A stretch of DNA of 64,000 bases from Bradyrhizobium daqingense. GTDB taxonomy: Bacteria > Pseudomonadota > Alphaproteobacteria > Rhizobiales > Xanthobacteraceae. This document shows positions 17,245 through 25,315 of this stretch, one piece after another. The position numbers and the translations under genes were made by a program. Under the pieces are notes generated by a model. That model saw only the letters and a program-made list of their open reading frames with translations, did not search any database and had not been told where the DNA came from. The DNA is taken from the NCBI RefSeq assembly GCF_021044685.1, contig NZ_CP088014.1, positions 6,372,001-6,436,000 on the forward strand, read 5' to 3'. Every line of letters begins with the position of its first letter. The first letter of the stretch is position 1.

Positions 17245-18684
17245 CTAGCCCCAAACCACGCCGGAGCCTGCCCTCGCCGCATCCACCGCCATCCGCGGCG
17301 GGCGCACGACGGTGACGGTGCAGGTCGCCTCTGCAGCCACCTTGGCCGAGACACTGCCGAGCCAAGTACGCCTGAAAGAACTTTGCCGCGCCCCGATGAT
17401 GAGATGGTCGACCGAGTTCATCTCGGCGAATTCCAGTAGCGCGGTGGCAGGATCGACGGCCTCCAGCACATGAACCGACAGCCGGCTCTCGTCCAGCTTG
17501 AGCGGCGTCGCCCAATGCCGGAGCGCCACCAGGCGGTCGATGTGCTTGTTGGAGCCCTGCTCGTCGAGGGTCCTGTCGATCGCGATGCGGTTGAGCTTGA
17601 GCACGTTGAGGCAGGCGAGCCGCGCCGAGGGCAACGTGGCGAGAATGCGCTCGGTCGTCACGCGCAGCGCCTCGTTCAGCTCCGGTGCGCCTTCCATTGT
17701 ATCGAGCGCGACCGCAAGAATTGGGCTCGACGCGATCTGCGCGGCGACATCCGATTTCGCGCGCGGCGCCAGGACGCCCTGGTTGAAGCGGCGCCGCCAC
17801 GCGACGCTGAGGGAGTCGCGCTTCAGCCGCTCGGCGCGCGCGGTGAGCTTGACCTGATCCGGATGGGTGAGATCGAATGCCAGCTGGGCAGCGGTCGGGT
17901 AACGCCACACCGGCTCGATCTCCAGGCACCGCAGCACCACCTCCTGGAGCCAGGGCGGATAATCGGCACGCAAGGCCCGCGGTGGATAGGGATCGCGCCA
18001 CAACCGGCGCCGCATCGCGCGCAAGGTTTCACCCTCGCCGAAGGGACGCTCGCCCGTGGTGAAGAAATACAGGAGCACGCCGAGCGAGAACAGATCGCTG
18101 CGCGGATCGTCACGCACCCCCAGCAGTCGTTCCGGCGCCATGTAGGGCGCGGTGCCGTAAGGCAGGCGAAACTCCTCCTGCAACAAATCAGGCAGATGAT
18201 CGTGATGCGACAGGCCGTAGTCGATCAGCACCGCCTCGCCGCTGTCGCGGAACATGATGCTGCTCGGCTTGACGTCGTGATGGATCACGTTCTGCCGATG
18301 CAGGTCGGCGAGCGCGGTCGCGATCTTCGCCACGAGCTGCCGCGCCTCGTCGTAAGGCAGCGGCAGGTCCGGCAGTCGCTTGTACAGCGTGGTGCCGACG
18401 ATGCGCTCGATCACCACATAGGCTTGGTGGGCGAAATCGCCGGTGCCGAAACAGGCCGGCACGTGCGGTCCGGCGAGCCGCGGCAGGATCATCATCTCCA
18501 TCTCGAAGGAGACGATCGCGGCGGGATCCTCGCCCTCCGACACCCGCGGGATCTTCATCAGCAGCGGCACGTCGATGCCGGGATGGGTGACGGTCCAGAG
18601 CGTCGCCATACCGCCGGCATGAACGCATTCGCCGATGGTGTAGCCGTCGATCTCCGCGCCTGATTTGACCAAAGGTTTGGGCAT
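17245..18684 (-). CDS. Ser/Thr protein kinase-universal stress protein fusion
   Basis: 479 residues. Residues about 15-275 are a eukaryotic-like kinase: glycine loop VHAGGMATLW, Lys44 in LLMKIPR, catalytic HHDVKPSS with Asp137 and Lys139, DYG at 155-157 in place of DFG, and the APE-like MAPERLL. The Asn that normally follows KPx and binds metal is Ser142. Residues about 315-470 form a universal stress domain with IIGARQSSFRR and LGSVSAKVAAEATCTVTVVR, the nucleotide-binding glycine pattern. No membrane segment is seen. Only 5 bases separate it from the phosphoesterase gene upstream. Probably cytoplasmic signalling; activity may be weak or use altered metal binding. Confidence 0.88.
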   Translation of the reverse strand: MPKPLVKSGAEIDGYTIGECVHAGGMATLWTVTHPGIDVPLLMKIPRVSEGEDPAAIVSFEMEMMILPRLAGPHVPACFGTGDFAHQAYVVIERIVGTTLYKRLPDLPLPYDEARQLVAKIATALADLHRQNVIHHDVKPSSIMFRDSGEAVLIDYGLSHHDHLPDLLQEEFRLPYGTAPYMAPERLLGVRDDPRSDLFSLGVLLYFFTTGERPFGEGETLRAMRRRLWRDPYPPRALRADYPPWLQEVVLRCLEIEPVWRYPTAAQLAFDLTHPDQVKLTARAERLKRDSLSVAWRRRFNQGVLAPRAKSDVAAQIASSPILAVALDTMEGAPELNEALRVTTERILATLPSARLACLNVLKLNRIAIDRTLDEQGSNKHIDRLVALRHWATPLKLDESRLSVHVLEAVDPATALLEFAEMNSVDHLIIGARQSSFRRTWLGSVSAKVAAEATCTVTVVRPPRMAVDAARAGSGVVWG

Positions 18685-18689
18685 CGTCG

Positions 18690-19430
18690 TCAGCGCCCCT
18701 GCGACAGGCGGTCAGCCAGCCAGTGCGGCAGGCCGTTGTCGCGGATCCGGCCTGCTGCGGTGGCGACGTCGTAAGGCGCGCGGCAATAGGTGATCTGGCA
18801 GGAGATCGTGTCATACAGCACGAAGGACGCCGACGGATCGCCGTCGCGGGGCTGGCCGACCGAACCGGCCACGGCCAGCCATTGCCGGCCGCGCAGAAGC
18901 TGCACGGAGACATCGGTCTTCGGCACGAAGCTCGTCATCTTCGCCGTCACCGACATCGAATAGAGCGCCGGCCGGTGGATGTGGCCGCAGAAGGTGACAT
19001 GGGCCTTTGTCGCGATCAGGCTTTTGGCGGCATCGGTCGTCGAGCGGACATAGTGCCAGCGCTGCGGGCTGGAAGCTTCCGAATGCACGAAGAGAAGACC
19101 ATCCCCTTCAACCAGCATCGGCAGTTCGGCCAGGAACCGCCGCTGCGCGGTGTCGAGACGGCCGCGGGTCCATTCGATCGCGACCTGTGCCTCCGCATTC
19201 ATGGTCTCGGCCGAGGAGTTCAGGGCCTGGTCGTGATTGCCGCGCACGGCCACGGCGCCACCGGCAACGAGTTCCATCGCGGTGTCCACGACCCATTCCG
19301 GATCGGCGCCATAGCCGACGAAGTCACCAAGCAAGATGAAGCGCTCCGCGCCCTTCGCGCGGGCCAGCTTCAGGCACGCCTCGAATGCCTGCCGGTTGCC
19401 GTGGATATCCGAGAAGACAGCTAGGAGCAC
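18690..19430 (-). CDS. Calcineurin-like metallophosphoesterase
   Basis: 246 residues from GTG at 19430 with GGAGGG just upstream. The five metallophosphatase motifs are present: SDIHGN, LGDFVGYGADP, RGNHD, FVHSE and CGHIHRP. The fold is the YfcE/MJ0936-like type that acts on phosphodiesters or phosphoproteins. It lies directly before the Ser/Thr kinase gene in the same transcript, so it could be the phosphatase that reverses the kinase; that is inference. The C-terminal 50 residues (VLYDTISCQITYCRAPYDV) are typical of the family. Confidence 0.88.
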   Translation of the reverse strand: MLLAVFSDIHGNRQAFEACLKLARAKGAERFILLGDFVGYGADPEWVVDTAMELVAGGAVAVRGNHDQALNSSAETMNAEAQVAIEWTRGRLDTAQRRFLAELPMLVEGDGLLFVHSEASSPQRWHYVRSTTDAAKSLIATKAHVTFCGHIHRPALYSMSVTAKMTSFVPKTDVSVQLLRGRQWLAVAGSVGQPRDGDPSASFVLYDTISCQITYCRAPYDVATAAGRIRDNGLPHWLADRLSQGR

Positions 19431-19440
19431 GCACCCTCCA

Positions 19441-19482
19441 CCCTCAAAACCTTATCGGAACGCGATAAGGCCAAATTGAGGG
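19441..19482. promoter_or_regulatory. Nested inverted repeat between two minus-strand genes
   Basis: Outer arms CCCTCAA and TTGAGGG enclose inner arms CCTTATCG and CGATAAGG around a 5-base loop. It lies between the stop at 19497 and the GTG at 19430, so it would be in the leader of the phosphoesterase. It could be a processing stem, a partial terminator or a protein site; no U-tract follows. Confidence 0.55.
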
Positions 19483-19496
19483 ACGTCAAGGAGCAC

Positions 19497-20102
19497 CTAT
19501 TGCTCGTCCTTAGGCGGCATCCGTGGGGGCGGCAACGGGGTGAACACGGCACCTTCCGCGCCGGCCGGTGGAGCGGTGAATTCGCCGGTCGAGGAATCGC
19601 CGCCGGTGGTCTCCAGGATGGTCTTCGGCGTCACATATTCCCGCACCATGTCGATCAGGCTGCCGTCGCCGCCACCGAAATCGGCGGCGCGGCCGCCTTG
19701 CGGATGTCCAGCAGCGATCTCGTTCTGCGCCGCATGGGTCTTATCCGCCAGCCTGTCGTCGTAAGGCACCCGGAACGCCCGGGGAATGCCGCTCGGGCGA
19801 TTGTCCTCGTCGAGCGCCTCGACCCACAGATAGATCGAGCCGGGATCGCCTTGCAGGGAATGCGGCTCGACGATGCGGGCCTGGAGCAGCTTGAAAGCGG
19901 CCGGCATGCGGCCGTCGCTCGCCCAGCCCAAAAGCCCGCGCATCTCGGTGAAGCTGACGATGTAGAAGGCGCTGGTGATGACGACGGCCGTCGCCTTCAG
20001 CGACCAGTGCAGCCGGCCATAGACGAGCACGACCAGCAGCAGCGCTCCAATCACGGCATAGGCGACCGACAAGGTGAGGATGACCGTCTGAAGGCTAGTC
20101 AC
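19497..20102 (-). CDS. Membrane-anchored hypothetical protein
   Basis: 201 residues. Two hydrophobic segments lie at the N-terminus (VILTLSVAYAVIGALLLVVLV and ATAVVITSAFYIVSF). A soluble part follows, with YLWVEALDEDNRPSGIPRAF and a Pro/Gly-rich, probably disordered tail ending PLPPPRMPPKDEQ. No family recognised. Its start overlaps the preceding gene by 8 bases, so translation is coupled to the ExbB-like channel and the gene after it. It is likely part of the same membrane assembly. Confidence 0.75.
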   Translation of the reverse strand: MTSLQTVILTLSVAYAVIGALLLVVLVYGRLHWSLKATAVVITSAFYIVSFTEMRGLLGWASDGRMPAAFKLLQARIVEPHSLQGDPGSIYLWVEALDEDNRPSGIPRAFRVPYDDRLADKTHAAQNEIAAGHPQGGRAADFGGGDGSLIDMVREYVTPKTILETTGGDSSTGEFTAPPAGAEGAVFTPLPPPRMPPKDEQ

Positions 20103-20781
20103 GGCGGATCCTCGCAGTGTTCTTGCTCACCCCGGTCCTCGGATCGAGATCGCCCCCGTTGCGCCAGCTGCTGCGGAACGTCTCCAGCAGCGATTTCGGC
20201 CGCTGGTCCACATTGACGACCTTGCCCTCGGGATCGATCTTGAACCGCACCGCGGTCTTCTCGTCGCCGGTGTGGTCGAGCGTAAACTTGTTGTCGAACA
20301 CCACCTGCGCGGTCGGATTGAGCTTCTGCACCTTCACACTGGCCGTGACAGGCTCACCGGTCGTCGCAACGAAATGCGAGACATTGACGACATACTCGCC
20401 GGCGAGGATGCCACGCACGGTGACGATCTCCTCGCGGATGGGCGAGGCGATCTTCTTGCCGGCGACGATGATGAAGTTGTTGGCGCCGCCACGGTCATCG
20501 CGGTCGAGGGTGAGAAAGCCGGCCTCGCGGTGGCGGTACCAGGCAATGTTGCCGGCGGGGTCCTGCACGAACAGGTCGAGATCGTCCGGGTGATTGTCCG
20601 GCCAATCCAGTGTGATCAGGAATTCGGCCTTGGAGTCGATCTTGCCCTCCTTGGCGTCCGGCGACACCGCGAGCAGCGCCAGAAAGAATAGGAACGCGAT
20701 CACCTGGAGCGCCTTGAACAGCATCACGCCAAGCGGATCGAACGGCTCCTCGCGCGGATAGAGACCGAAATCATCCATCAT
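20095..20781 (-). CDS. Single-pass membrane protein with beta-rich outer domain
   Basis: 228 residues. A short cytoplasmic head (MMDDFGLYPREEPFDPLG) precedes one membrane helix near residues 22-41, then a periplasmic domain. The segment LDWPDNHPDDLDLFVQDPAG followed by WYRHREAG resembles the YfaP/DUF2135-like pattern in which an Asp-rich turn describes a 'DxDLxVxDP' strand pair. The topology matches ExbD/TolR (short inside tail, one helix, outer domain), but the outer domain is not an ExbD fold by eye. It overlaps the ExbB-like gene by 4 bases. I infer that it is the partner subunit of that channel. Confidence 0.75.
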   Translation of the reverse strand: MMDDFGLYPREEPFDPLGVMLFKALQVIAFLFFLALLAVSPDAKEGKIDSKAEFLITLDWPDNHPDDLDLFVQDPAGNIAWYRHREAGFLTLDRDDRGGANNFIIVAGKKIASPIREEIVTVRGILAGEYVVNVSHFVATTGEPVTASVKVQKLNPTAQVVFDNKFTLDHTGDEKTAVRFKIDPEGKVVNVDQRPKSLLETFRSSWRNGGDLDPRTGVSKNTARIRRD

Positions 20782-21548
20782 GACGGCGTCCCGGCGCCTT
20801 TGCGCTCAAGCACCGGCGTCACATAGGTCTCGGTCAGCACCACCGCATCCGAGAACACCTGCTGCGTCGCGGCGTCCAGCATGTAATACTGAATGCGGAT
20901 CAAGATCGAACCGACGAGGCCGGCGAGCGTCGTGTACATCGCGATCGCCATGCCGTCGCTCATCAACCCCATCGAGGAGCGCATCGCCACCTTGTCGGCG
21001 GCATCCAGGCCCGCGATCGGTGCCAGCATGATGATGAAGCCAATGATGGTGCCGAGCAGGCCGAGCTTCATCAGCGTGTCCGAGACGAAGGCGCCGAACC
21101 CGTTGGAGCCGCGCAGGCGGTCGGCCAGCGTCCGCAGCAGCAGCGTCTGGTCGACCGGCCGGTAGTCCTGCGCGGCGGCCTTGGTCACCAGGCTCTCGAT
21201 GTGATCGCGCACGAGGCCACGCGGCAGCGCGGTCCCGCTCGCATCGAGGGCTTTGCTGCCGCCGGCGGCCGAAAGCACCGCGCGGCAGCGCCGCGCCGCC
21301 GCGCCCTCGCGCGCGATCGCCCGCGTGCGCAGAAAGCAGTGGCCGCAGGTAAGGACATAGAGCACGGCGATAACGGCCGAAATGTAGGTCCGATCCGAGC
21401 TCAGCATCAGATGGATCAAACCGAATCGCCACAGCAGCACGACGGCAAAGATCGAGAGCCCGGTGAAGATCATCCAGAACAACAGCGCGCTGCGCTCGGA
21501 CGGGTCGGCAGCCTGCTTCGAGATCGGTCCAATCGTCATCGAACTCAT
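20778..21548 (-). CDS. MotA/TolQ/ExbB-family proton channel-like protein
   Basis: 256 residues with four hydrophobic segments: two near the N-terminus (LLFWMIFTGLSIFAVVLL and YISAVIAVLYVLTCGHCFL) and two in the C-terminal half. The core GLLGTIIGFIIMLAPIAGL, then SDGMAIAMYTTLAGLVGSIL, is the conserved ExbB/TolQ channel signature. Such proteins use ion flow to drive work across the envelope with an ExbD/TolR/MotB partner. No tonB, tolA or tolR gene is adjacent; instead two unknown membrane proteins, a phosphoesterase and a kinase follow on the same strand. First gene of that series, divergent from the sensor kinase at 21748. Confidence 0.85.
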   Translation of the reverse strand: MSSMTIGPISKQAADPSERSALLFWMIFTGLSIFAVVLLWRFGLIHLMLSSDRTYISAVIAVLYVLTCGHCFLRTRAIAREGAAARRCRAVLSAAGGSKALDASGTALPRGLVRDHIESLVTKAAAQDYRPVDQTLLLRTLADRLRGSNGFGAFVSDTLMKLGLLGTIIGFIIMLAPIAGLDAADKVAMRSSMGLMSDGMAIAMYTTLAGLVGSILIRIQYYMLDAATQQVFSDAVVLTETYVTPVLERKGAGTPS

Positions 21549-21747
21549 GTTGCATTGCTCCTGGCTGGCGACGATCGGCCTGTAGGGATCATTGGCCGAT
21601 TAGATCAAAGCCGCCGCGCCCGGTCCAAAGAGCCATGCCCAATCCGGCTTGGGAAATTTGCCCGAGCTGCCATCGTGCCCCACCCTGCAATTGGCAAGGC
21701 GCGGCGGCGTTGTTAGGCTGAGCTTACCAAACGTTGGGGGTGATCGC

Positions 21748-23115
21748 ATGCGCCTCGTGCTTCAGCTCGTCGCCCGTCTGCTGCTCATCGTGGTCCTGTG
21801 CCTGGGAGCCGCGACGATTTGGGCCACGATCGACGCCTACCGAAGCGTCGACAGGGCAACCGCGGCCTCCGCGCAGCGGGTCGCACAGGCGCTACAGGCA
21901 TTGTACTGGCGCGAACTCTTGTTGCGCAGCAGCAGAGCCCGCGAGCATCTCTTGCCGGTTCCGGACTGGCGTACGCTGGAGACGATGAAGCTGATCTCGC
22001 CCGGCGTCTGCGTCGAGTTCCAACCCGCCGCGGCATTCGAGAAGCCGCTCTGCGGCCAGAGCGAGGGGCTCGGCGCGACGCCGCCGCGCTGGTTCGCAGC
22101 TGTCGTGCCGACCTTCCTCGGCAGCCACGCCGAGGCGGTGCGGCCGGTCAGCCCGCGTGCGGCGGCCGCCGGCACGGTGGTTGCGACACCGGACGCCGCA
22201 GCTGCGGTCTCGCTCGCCTGGGAGTACATCCTCAACGTCATCGACGTCGCGCTGCTGATGGCGGCGGCCATTGCCTTGCTGGCGTCGCTCGCGATCGCGC
22301 ATGCGCTGGCGCCGGCGCGCACCATCGTCACGGCGTTGCAGCGCATGGCGCGCGGCCAGTATCGCACCCAGCTGCCGCGCTTCCGTTCGATGGAGCTTGC
22401 CATGATCGGCAACGCCGTCGATGCGCTCGGCGGACGGCTGGAAGAAGCGACCGAGCAGCGCGCGGCACTGACACGGCGCCTGATCGAAATCCGCGAGGAC
22501 GAGCGCCGTGCGCTCGCCCGCGAGTTGCACGACGAGTTCGGACAGAATCTCTCCGCCATCCTCGCCTTCGCCAACACCATCGAGACCGCGAGCGCGAAGG
22601 ACAGGGATAGCGGCATCGCGCAGGATGCGCGCATGATCTCGCAAGCTACCCATCATTTGATGGCCTCGCTGCGTGATGCGCTGAAGCGACTGCGCCATCC
22701 TCTACCCGAGGAGCTCGGGCTCGAGGCGAGCCTCGTCAACCTCGTCCACAGCTGGCGCTCTCAGAGCGCGGCGCGGCCGACGATCCAGCTCGACCTCAGG
22801 GGCGACCTCACCGACATCAGCGGTCCGGCCGCCACCACCGCCTATCGCGTGGCGCAGGAATGCCTGACCAACGCGCTCCGCCACGGCTCGGCCCGCGAGA
22901 TCTCGCTCAGGATCGAACGGCGTGCCGGCGATGATGACGCGCTGCTGATCCGGATCGAGGACGACGGCGGTGGCGATGCGGAGCGCGTCGCGCAATCGGC
23001 CGGATTCGGCCTCACCGGCATCCGCGAGCGCGTTGCGGCCGCTGGCGGATCGCTGTCGATCCTGCCCGCGAAGCGCGGCCTCAGCGTCGCCGCCACCATC
23101 CCGCTCGCTGCATGA
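21748..23115 (+). CDS. NarL-type sensor histidine kinase
   Basis: 455 residues from ATG at 21748, which follows a GGGGGTGAT ribosome site. Membrane helices at about 5-27 and 165-187 bracket a periplasmic domain of about 135 residues. A HAMP linker follows, then a HisKA_3 dimerisation domain with His261 in ARELHDEFGQNLSAI, and an ATPase domain with QECLTNALRHG and GFGLTGIRERV. The HDEFGQ variant (rather than HDxLGQ) occurs in UhpB-like kinases. Its partner regulator begins 7 bases after its stop. Confidence 0.92.
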   Translation: MRLVLQLVARLLLIVVLCLGAATIWATIDAYRSVDRATAASAQRVAQALQALYWRELLLRSSRAREHLLPVPDWRTLETMKLISPGVCVEFQPAAAFEKPLCGQSEGLGATPPRWFAAVVPTFLGSHAEAVRPVSPRAAAAGTVVATPDAAAAVSLAWEYILNVIDVALLMAAAIALLASLAIAHALAPARTIVTALQRMARGQYRTQLPRFRSMELAMIGNAVDALGGRLEEATEQRAALTRRLIEIREDERRALARELHDEFGQNLSAILAFANTIETASAKDRDSGIAQDARMISQATHHLMASLRDALKRLRHPLPEELGLEASLVNLVHSWRSQSAARPTIQLDLRGDLTDISGPAATTAYRVAQECLTNALRHGSAREISLRIERRAGDDDALLIRIEDDGGGDAERVAQSAGFGLTGIRERVAAAGGSLSILPAKRGLSVAATIPLAA

Positions 23116-23122
23116 GGCCGAC

Positions 23123-23776
23123 GTGAACGATGTCGCGGCAACAGGCATCTCCGTGCTGCTGGTCGACGACCACCCGATCGTGCGGCAAGGCTACCGGCGC
23201 GTGCTGGAAAGCCAGGGCGACCTTCGCGTCGTGGCGGAGGCCGACAACGCCGCGGACGCCTACACTGCCTTCAAGGCGCATGATCCCGATGTCGTGGTGC
23301 TCGATATCTCGATGCCCGGCGCGAGCGGCCTGGAGGCGATCCGCAACATCCGTGCGCGCAATCCGCGGGCGCGCATTCTCGTCTTCACCATGCACAACGA
23401 AGCCGTGCTGGTGAAAGCCGCCTTCGGCGCCGGCGCCTCCGGTTTCGTCACCAAGAGCAGCGAGCCGTCCGCCGTGGTGCGGGCCATTCGCAGCGTGGCG
23501 CGCGGCGAGCGCGCCATGAGCGACGATATCGCGCATATTCTGGCCGAGGACAGCCTGTCGCCGACCGGTTCAGCGCTGGATCAGCTGGGCGAACGCGAGA
23601 TCGAGATCCTGCGCCAGTTCGCCGGCGGCGCCACCACCGAGCAGATCGCAGCGCATCTCAATCTCAGTGTGAAAACGGTCCAGAACTACCACTATCTGAT
23701 CAAGTCGAAGACCGGGGCGCGCACGGACGCGCAACTCGTACGGCTGGCAGCGACGTGCGGGCTCACGAGAATCTAG
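23123..23776 (+). CDS. NarL/FixJ-family response regulator
   Basis: 217 residues from GTG at 23123, with GAGG upstream inside the end of the kinase gene. The receiver has Asp15-Asp16, phospho-acceptor Asp61 (VLDISMPG) and Lys111 (VTKSS). A LuxR-type helix-turn-helix fills about 150-210: LGEREIEILRQFAGG, IAAHLNLSVKTVQNYHYLI. It should bind DNA as a dimer after phosphorylation by the upstream kinase. Possible targets are the divergent ExbB-like operon or its own promoter; the sequence alone does not decide. Confidence 0.93.
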   Translation: MNDVAATGISVLLVDDHPIVRQGYRRVLESQGDLRVVAEADNAADAYTAFKAHDPDVVVLDISMPGASGLEAIRNIRARNPRARILVFTMHNEAVLVKAAFGAGASGFVTKSSEPSAVVRAIRSVARGERAMSDDIAHILAEDSLSPTGSALDQLGEREIEILRQFAGGATTEQIAAHLNLSVKTVQNYHYLIKSKTGARTDAQLVRLAATCGLTRI

Positions 23777-23887
23777 CAGCAAAGCTGCCGCACTGCGGTG
23801 GTGCCCGAAGCTTTTCAATCGGCTGAAGGACATTGGAACAGAGTGCATCCGGTTCCGGTTAGTACGGCAGTCAAGGAGTCACAGGTC

Positions 23888-24193
23888 ATGAGTAAGGGTC
23901 ATCACAACGCTGTCGACCATCCCCCGATCATCACAGTAGGCGAGCTTATCGACGAACTCTGCCGTCTGCCGGATACCGCCGTCGTGCACTTCCGCTGCCC
24001 CATGCTCGAGCAGGAGCTGACCTTCTATCGCCTGCGCAAGCGGTCAAAGGACGCCGTCGAAATCGCGGTCAATGCCTATCCGGAAAGCCCCCCGGTCGTC
24101 CCAGCGTCCGAACCGAGTTTCCATGCGCGCAGACGCGCGACGTCCTTGGCATCGGCTCACAATGGCGCCGTCCTTCACAAGGCGCGGACTTAA
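23888..24193 (+). CDS. Small hypothetical protein
   Basis: 101 residues from ATG at 23888, with AAGGAG about 10 bases upstream. The core ITVGELIDELCRLPDTAVVHFRCPMLEQELTFYRLRKRS (about residues 15-52) looks like a compact alpha/beta unit; the C-terminal 40 residues are Ala/Ser/Arg-rich and probably disordered. No signal or membrane segment and no family recognised. It stands alone between the response regulator and a convergent TetR gene. Confidence 0.65.
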   Translation: MSKGHHNAVDHPPIITVGELIDELCRLPDTAVVHFRCPMLEQELTFYRLRKRSKDAVEIAVNAYPESPPVVPASEPSFHARRRATSLASAHNGAVLHKART

Positions 24194-24210
24194 CTGATAC
24201 GCGGTGAAAA

Positions 24211-24798
24211 CTATCCCGCCTTCAAACCGCGCAGCAACAGCGCCAGCGTCGCGTCGACGCGCGCAGGGAGATCGGCATCCTTCCATTCGTCGGCATGGGC
24301 CGGGTGATGGAAGCGGACAGTCGCATCGAAGATGGCGCGCGCGGTGTCCTTCACGTCATCCACCGCGAACGCACCTTGTTTGATTCCATCTGTCAGGATC
24401 GCCGAGATCTGGTCGGTCAGGGTGTCCTTGTGGCATTTGACGGCAGCGCAGGCCTCGCGCGCCAGCGTCAGATAGGTCTCGAACATCTCGGGGTCGTCGA
24501 GCACGCGCGAGCGCTTGGCGGCGAACAGCGTGCGCAGCCAGCGGTCGAGCCTGTCAGGCGCCGGGCCGTGCTCCTCCGCGATCGCGCGCAACGGCGCGTC
24601 GATGCGGTCGAGCCAGCGCTTGGCAACGGCCTCGCGCAGCGAGGCCTTGCTCGGGAAATGGCGGTAGACGCTGCCGTGGCTCACATCGAGCGCACGAGCA
24701 ACGTCAACCACGGTGGCCTTGGCGAGCCCGAAACGCCTGAGCACGTCCTCGGTGACTTCGAGGATCCGCTCCGGCGTCAAGACAACGGCTTCATTCAT
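24211..24798 (-). CDS. TetR/AcrR-family transcriptional regulator
   Basis: 195 residues. The N-terminal helix-turn-helix, at about residues 10-55, reads ILEVTEDVLRRFGLAKATV, then VARALDVSHGSVYRHFPSKA, the TetR signature. The ligand-binding C-terminal domain is all helical and contains KCHKDTLTDQI, close to the YbiH/CecR-like or TetR_C_7 type. No obvious target gene is adjacent on the same strand. The nearest divergent sequence is the dyad-rich gap before purB, where an operator could lie. Confidence 0.9.
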   Translation of the reverse strand: MNEAVVLTPERILEVTEDVLRRFGLAKATVVDVARALDVSHGSVYRHFPSKASLREAVAKRWLDRIDAPLRAIAEEHGPAPDRLDRWLRTLFAAKRSRVLDDPEMFETYLTLAREACAAVKCHKDTLTDQISAILTDGIKQGAFAVDDVKDTARAIFDATVRFHHPAHADEWKDADLPARVDATLALLLRGLKAG

Positions 24799-24890
24799 GC
24801 CAGCACCATGTTCCCGTTCAGGGCCCGCTTACTCCGGCACTAGGGCTGCTTCCGAAGCGCCCTGGCCGGTCGTTTCGGAAAGCCTATGCC

Positions 24891-24992
24891 TTAATGAGGC
24901 AGTTTTGCAGCTTGCGCCGCGATCTGGCGCGCGACCAGCAAATTGAGCCAATGCCCAATCACGCCGGTGAAATTGAGGATTTCGGTCGTCAT
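24891..24992 (-). CDS. Possible 33-residue micro-protein
   Basis: The frame runs from ATG at 24992 to TAA at 24891. GGAG lies about 9 bases upstream. The peptide begins MTTEILNFTGVIGHWLNLLV and ends AAKLPH, with one moderately hydrophobic amphipathic stretch. Third codon positions are only moderately G/C. Its upstream side holds several inverted repeats. It could be a small membrane-active peptide or a leader; it could also be a chance frame. Confidence 0.4.
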   Translation of the reverse strand: MTTEILNFTGVIGHWLNLLVARQIAAQAAKLPH

Positions 24993-25042
24993 TGTCTAAG
25001 TCTCCATTCGTCCGCGGTCCCCGCTCTTCAATTCGCCCTCCG

Positions 25043-25153
25043 ATCCGAACTTGGTTCGGATGTCAGGCTCCCCGGGGCTTGTCGCGGGACGCCCAATCGG
25101 AGCGTCCGAGAACGGATATACATGTCTCGCTGACAGATTTCAATATCTGTCAG
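25043..25153. promoter_or_regulatory. Cluster of three perfect dyads
   Basis: Within the 570-base gap between the TetR gene and purB there are ATCCGAAC/GTTCGGAT at 25043-25061 (3-base loop), GGACGC/GCGTCC at 25087-25107, and CTGACAGAT/ATCTGTCAG at 25130-25153 (6-base centre). The last is a 9-bp perfect palindrome of operator size. The rest of this gap holds the 33-residue frame and a purB leader hairpin and is otherwise without a gene I can support. Confidence 0.5.
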
Positions 25154-25315
25154 TCAATGATCCGTGATTGATAGCTAGTTTTTGTTCCCGGCCCCCCCTC
25201 TCCGGGTCCCACCGGTGGATTAGCCGCGCGCACCCCCTTTTCGCTGGCCGGATCGTTTGTTTCCCCCTCCCCGCTCTGCTAAATCGCGGCGTAAAAAGCA
25301 TTTTGGCCGGAGCCC

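Noticed and set aside
16655..18001. Alternative minus-strand frame across the kinase
   Set aside because: Arg/Gly-rich, no motifs, overlaps the clear kinase-USP gene throughout.
17245..21548. Zorya-type defence system
   Set aside because: An ExbB/MotA-like protein is present, but there is no OmpA-domain ZorB, no ZorC/ZorD helicase and no nuclease.
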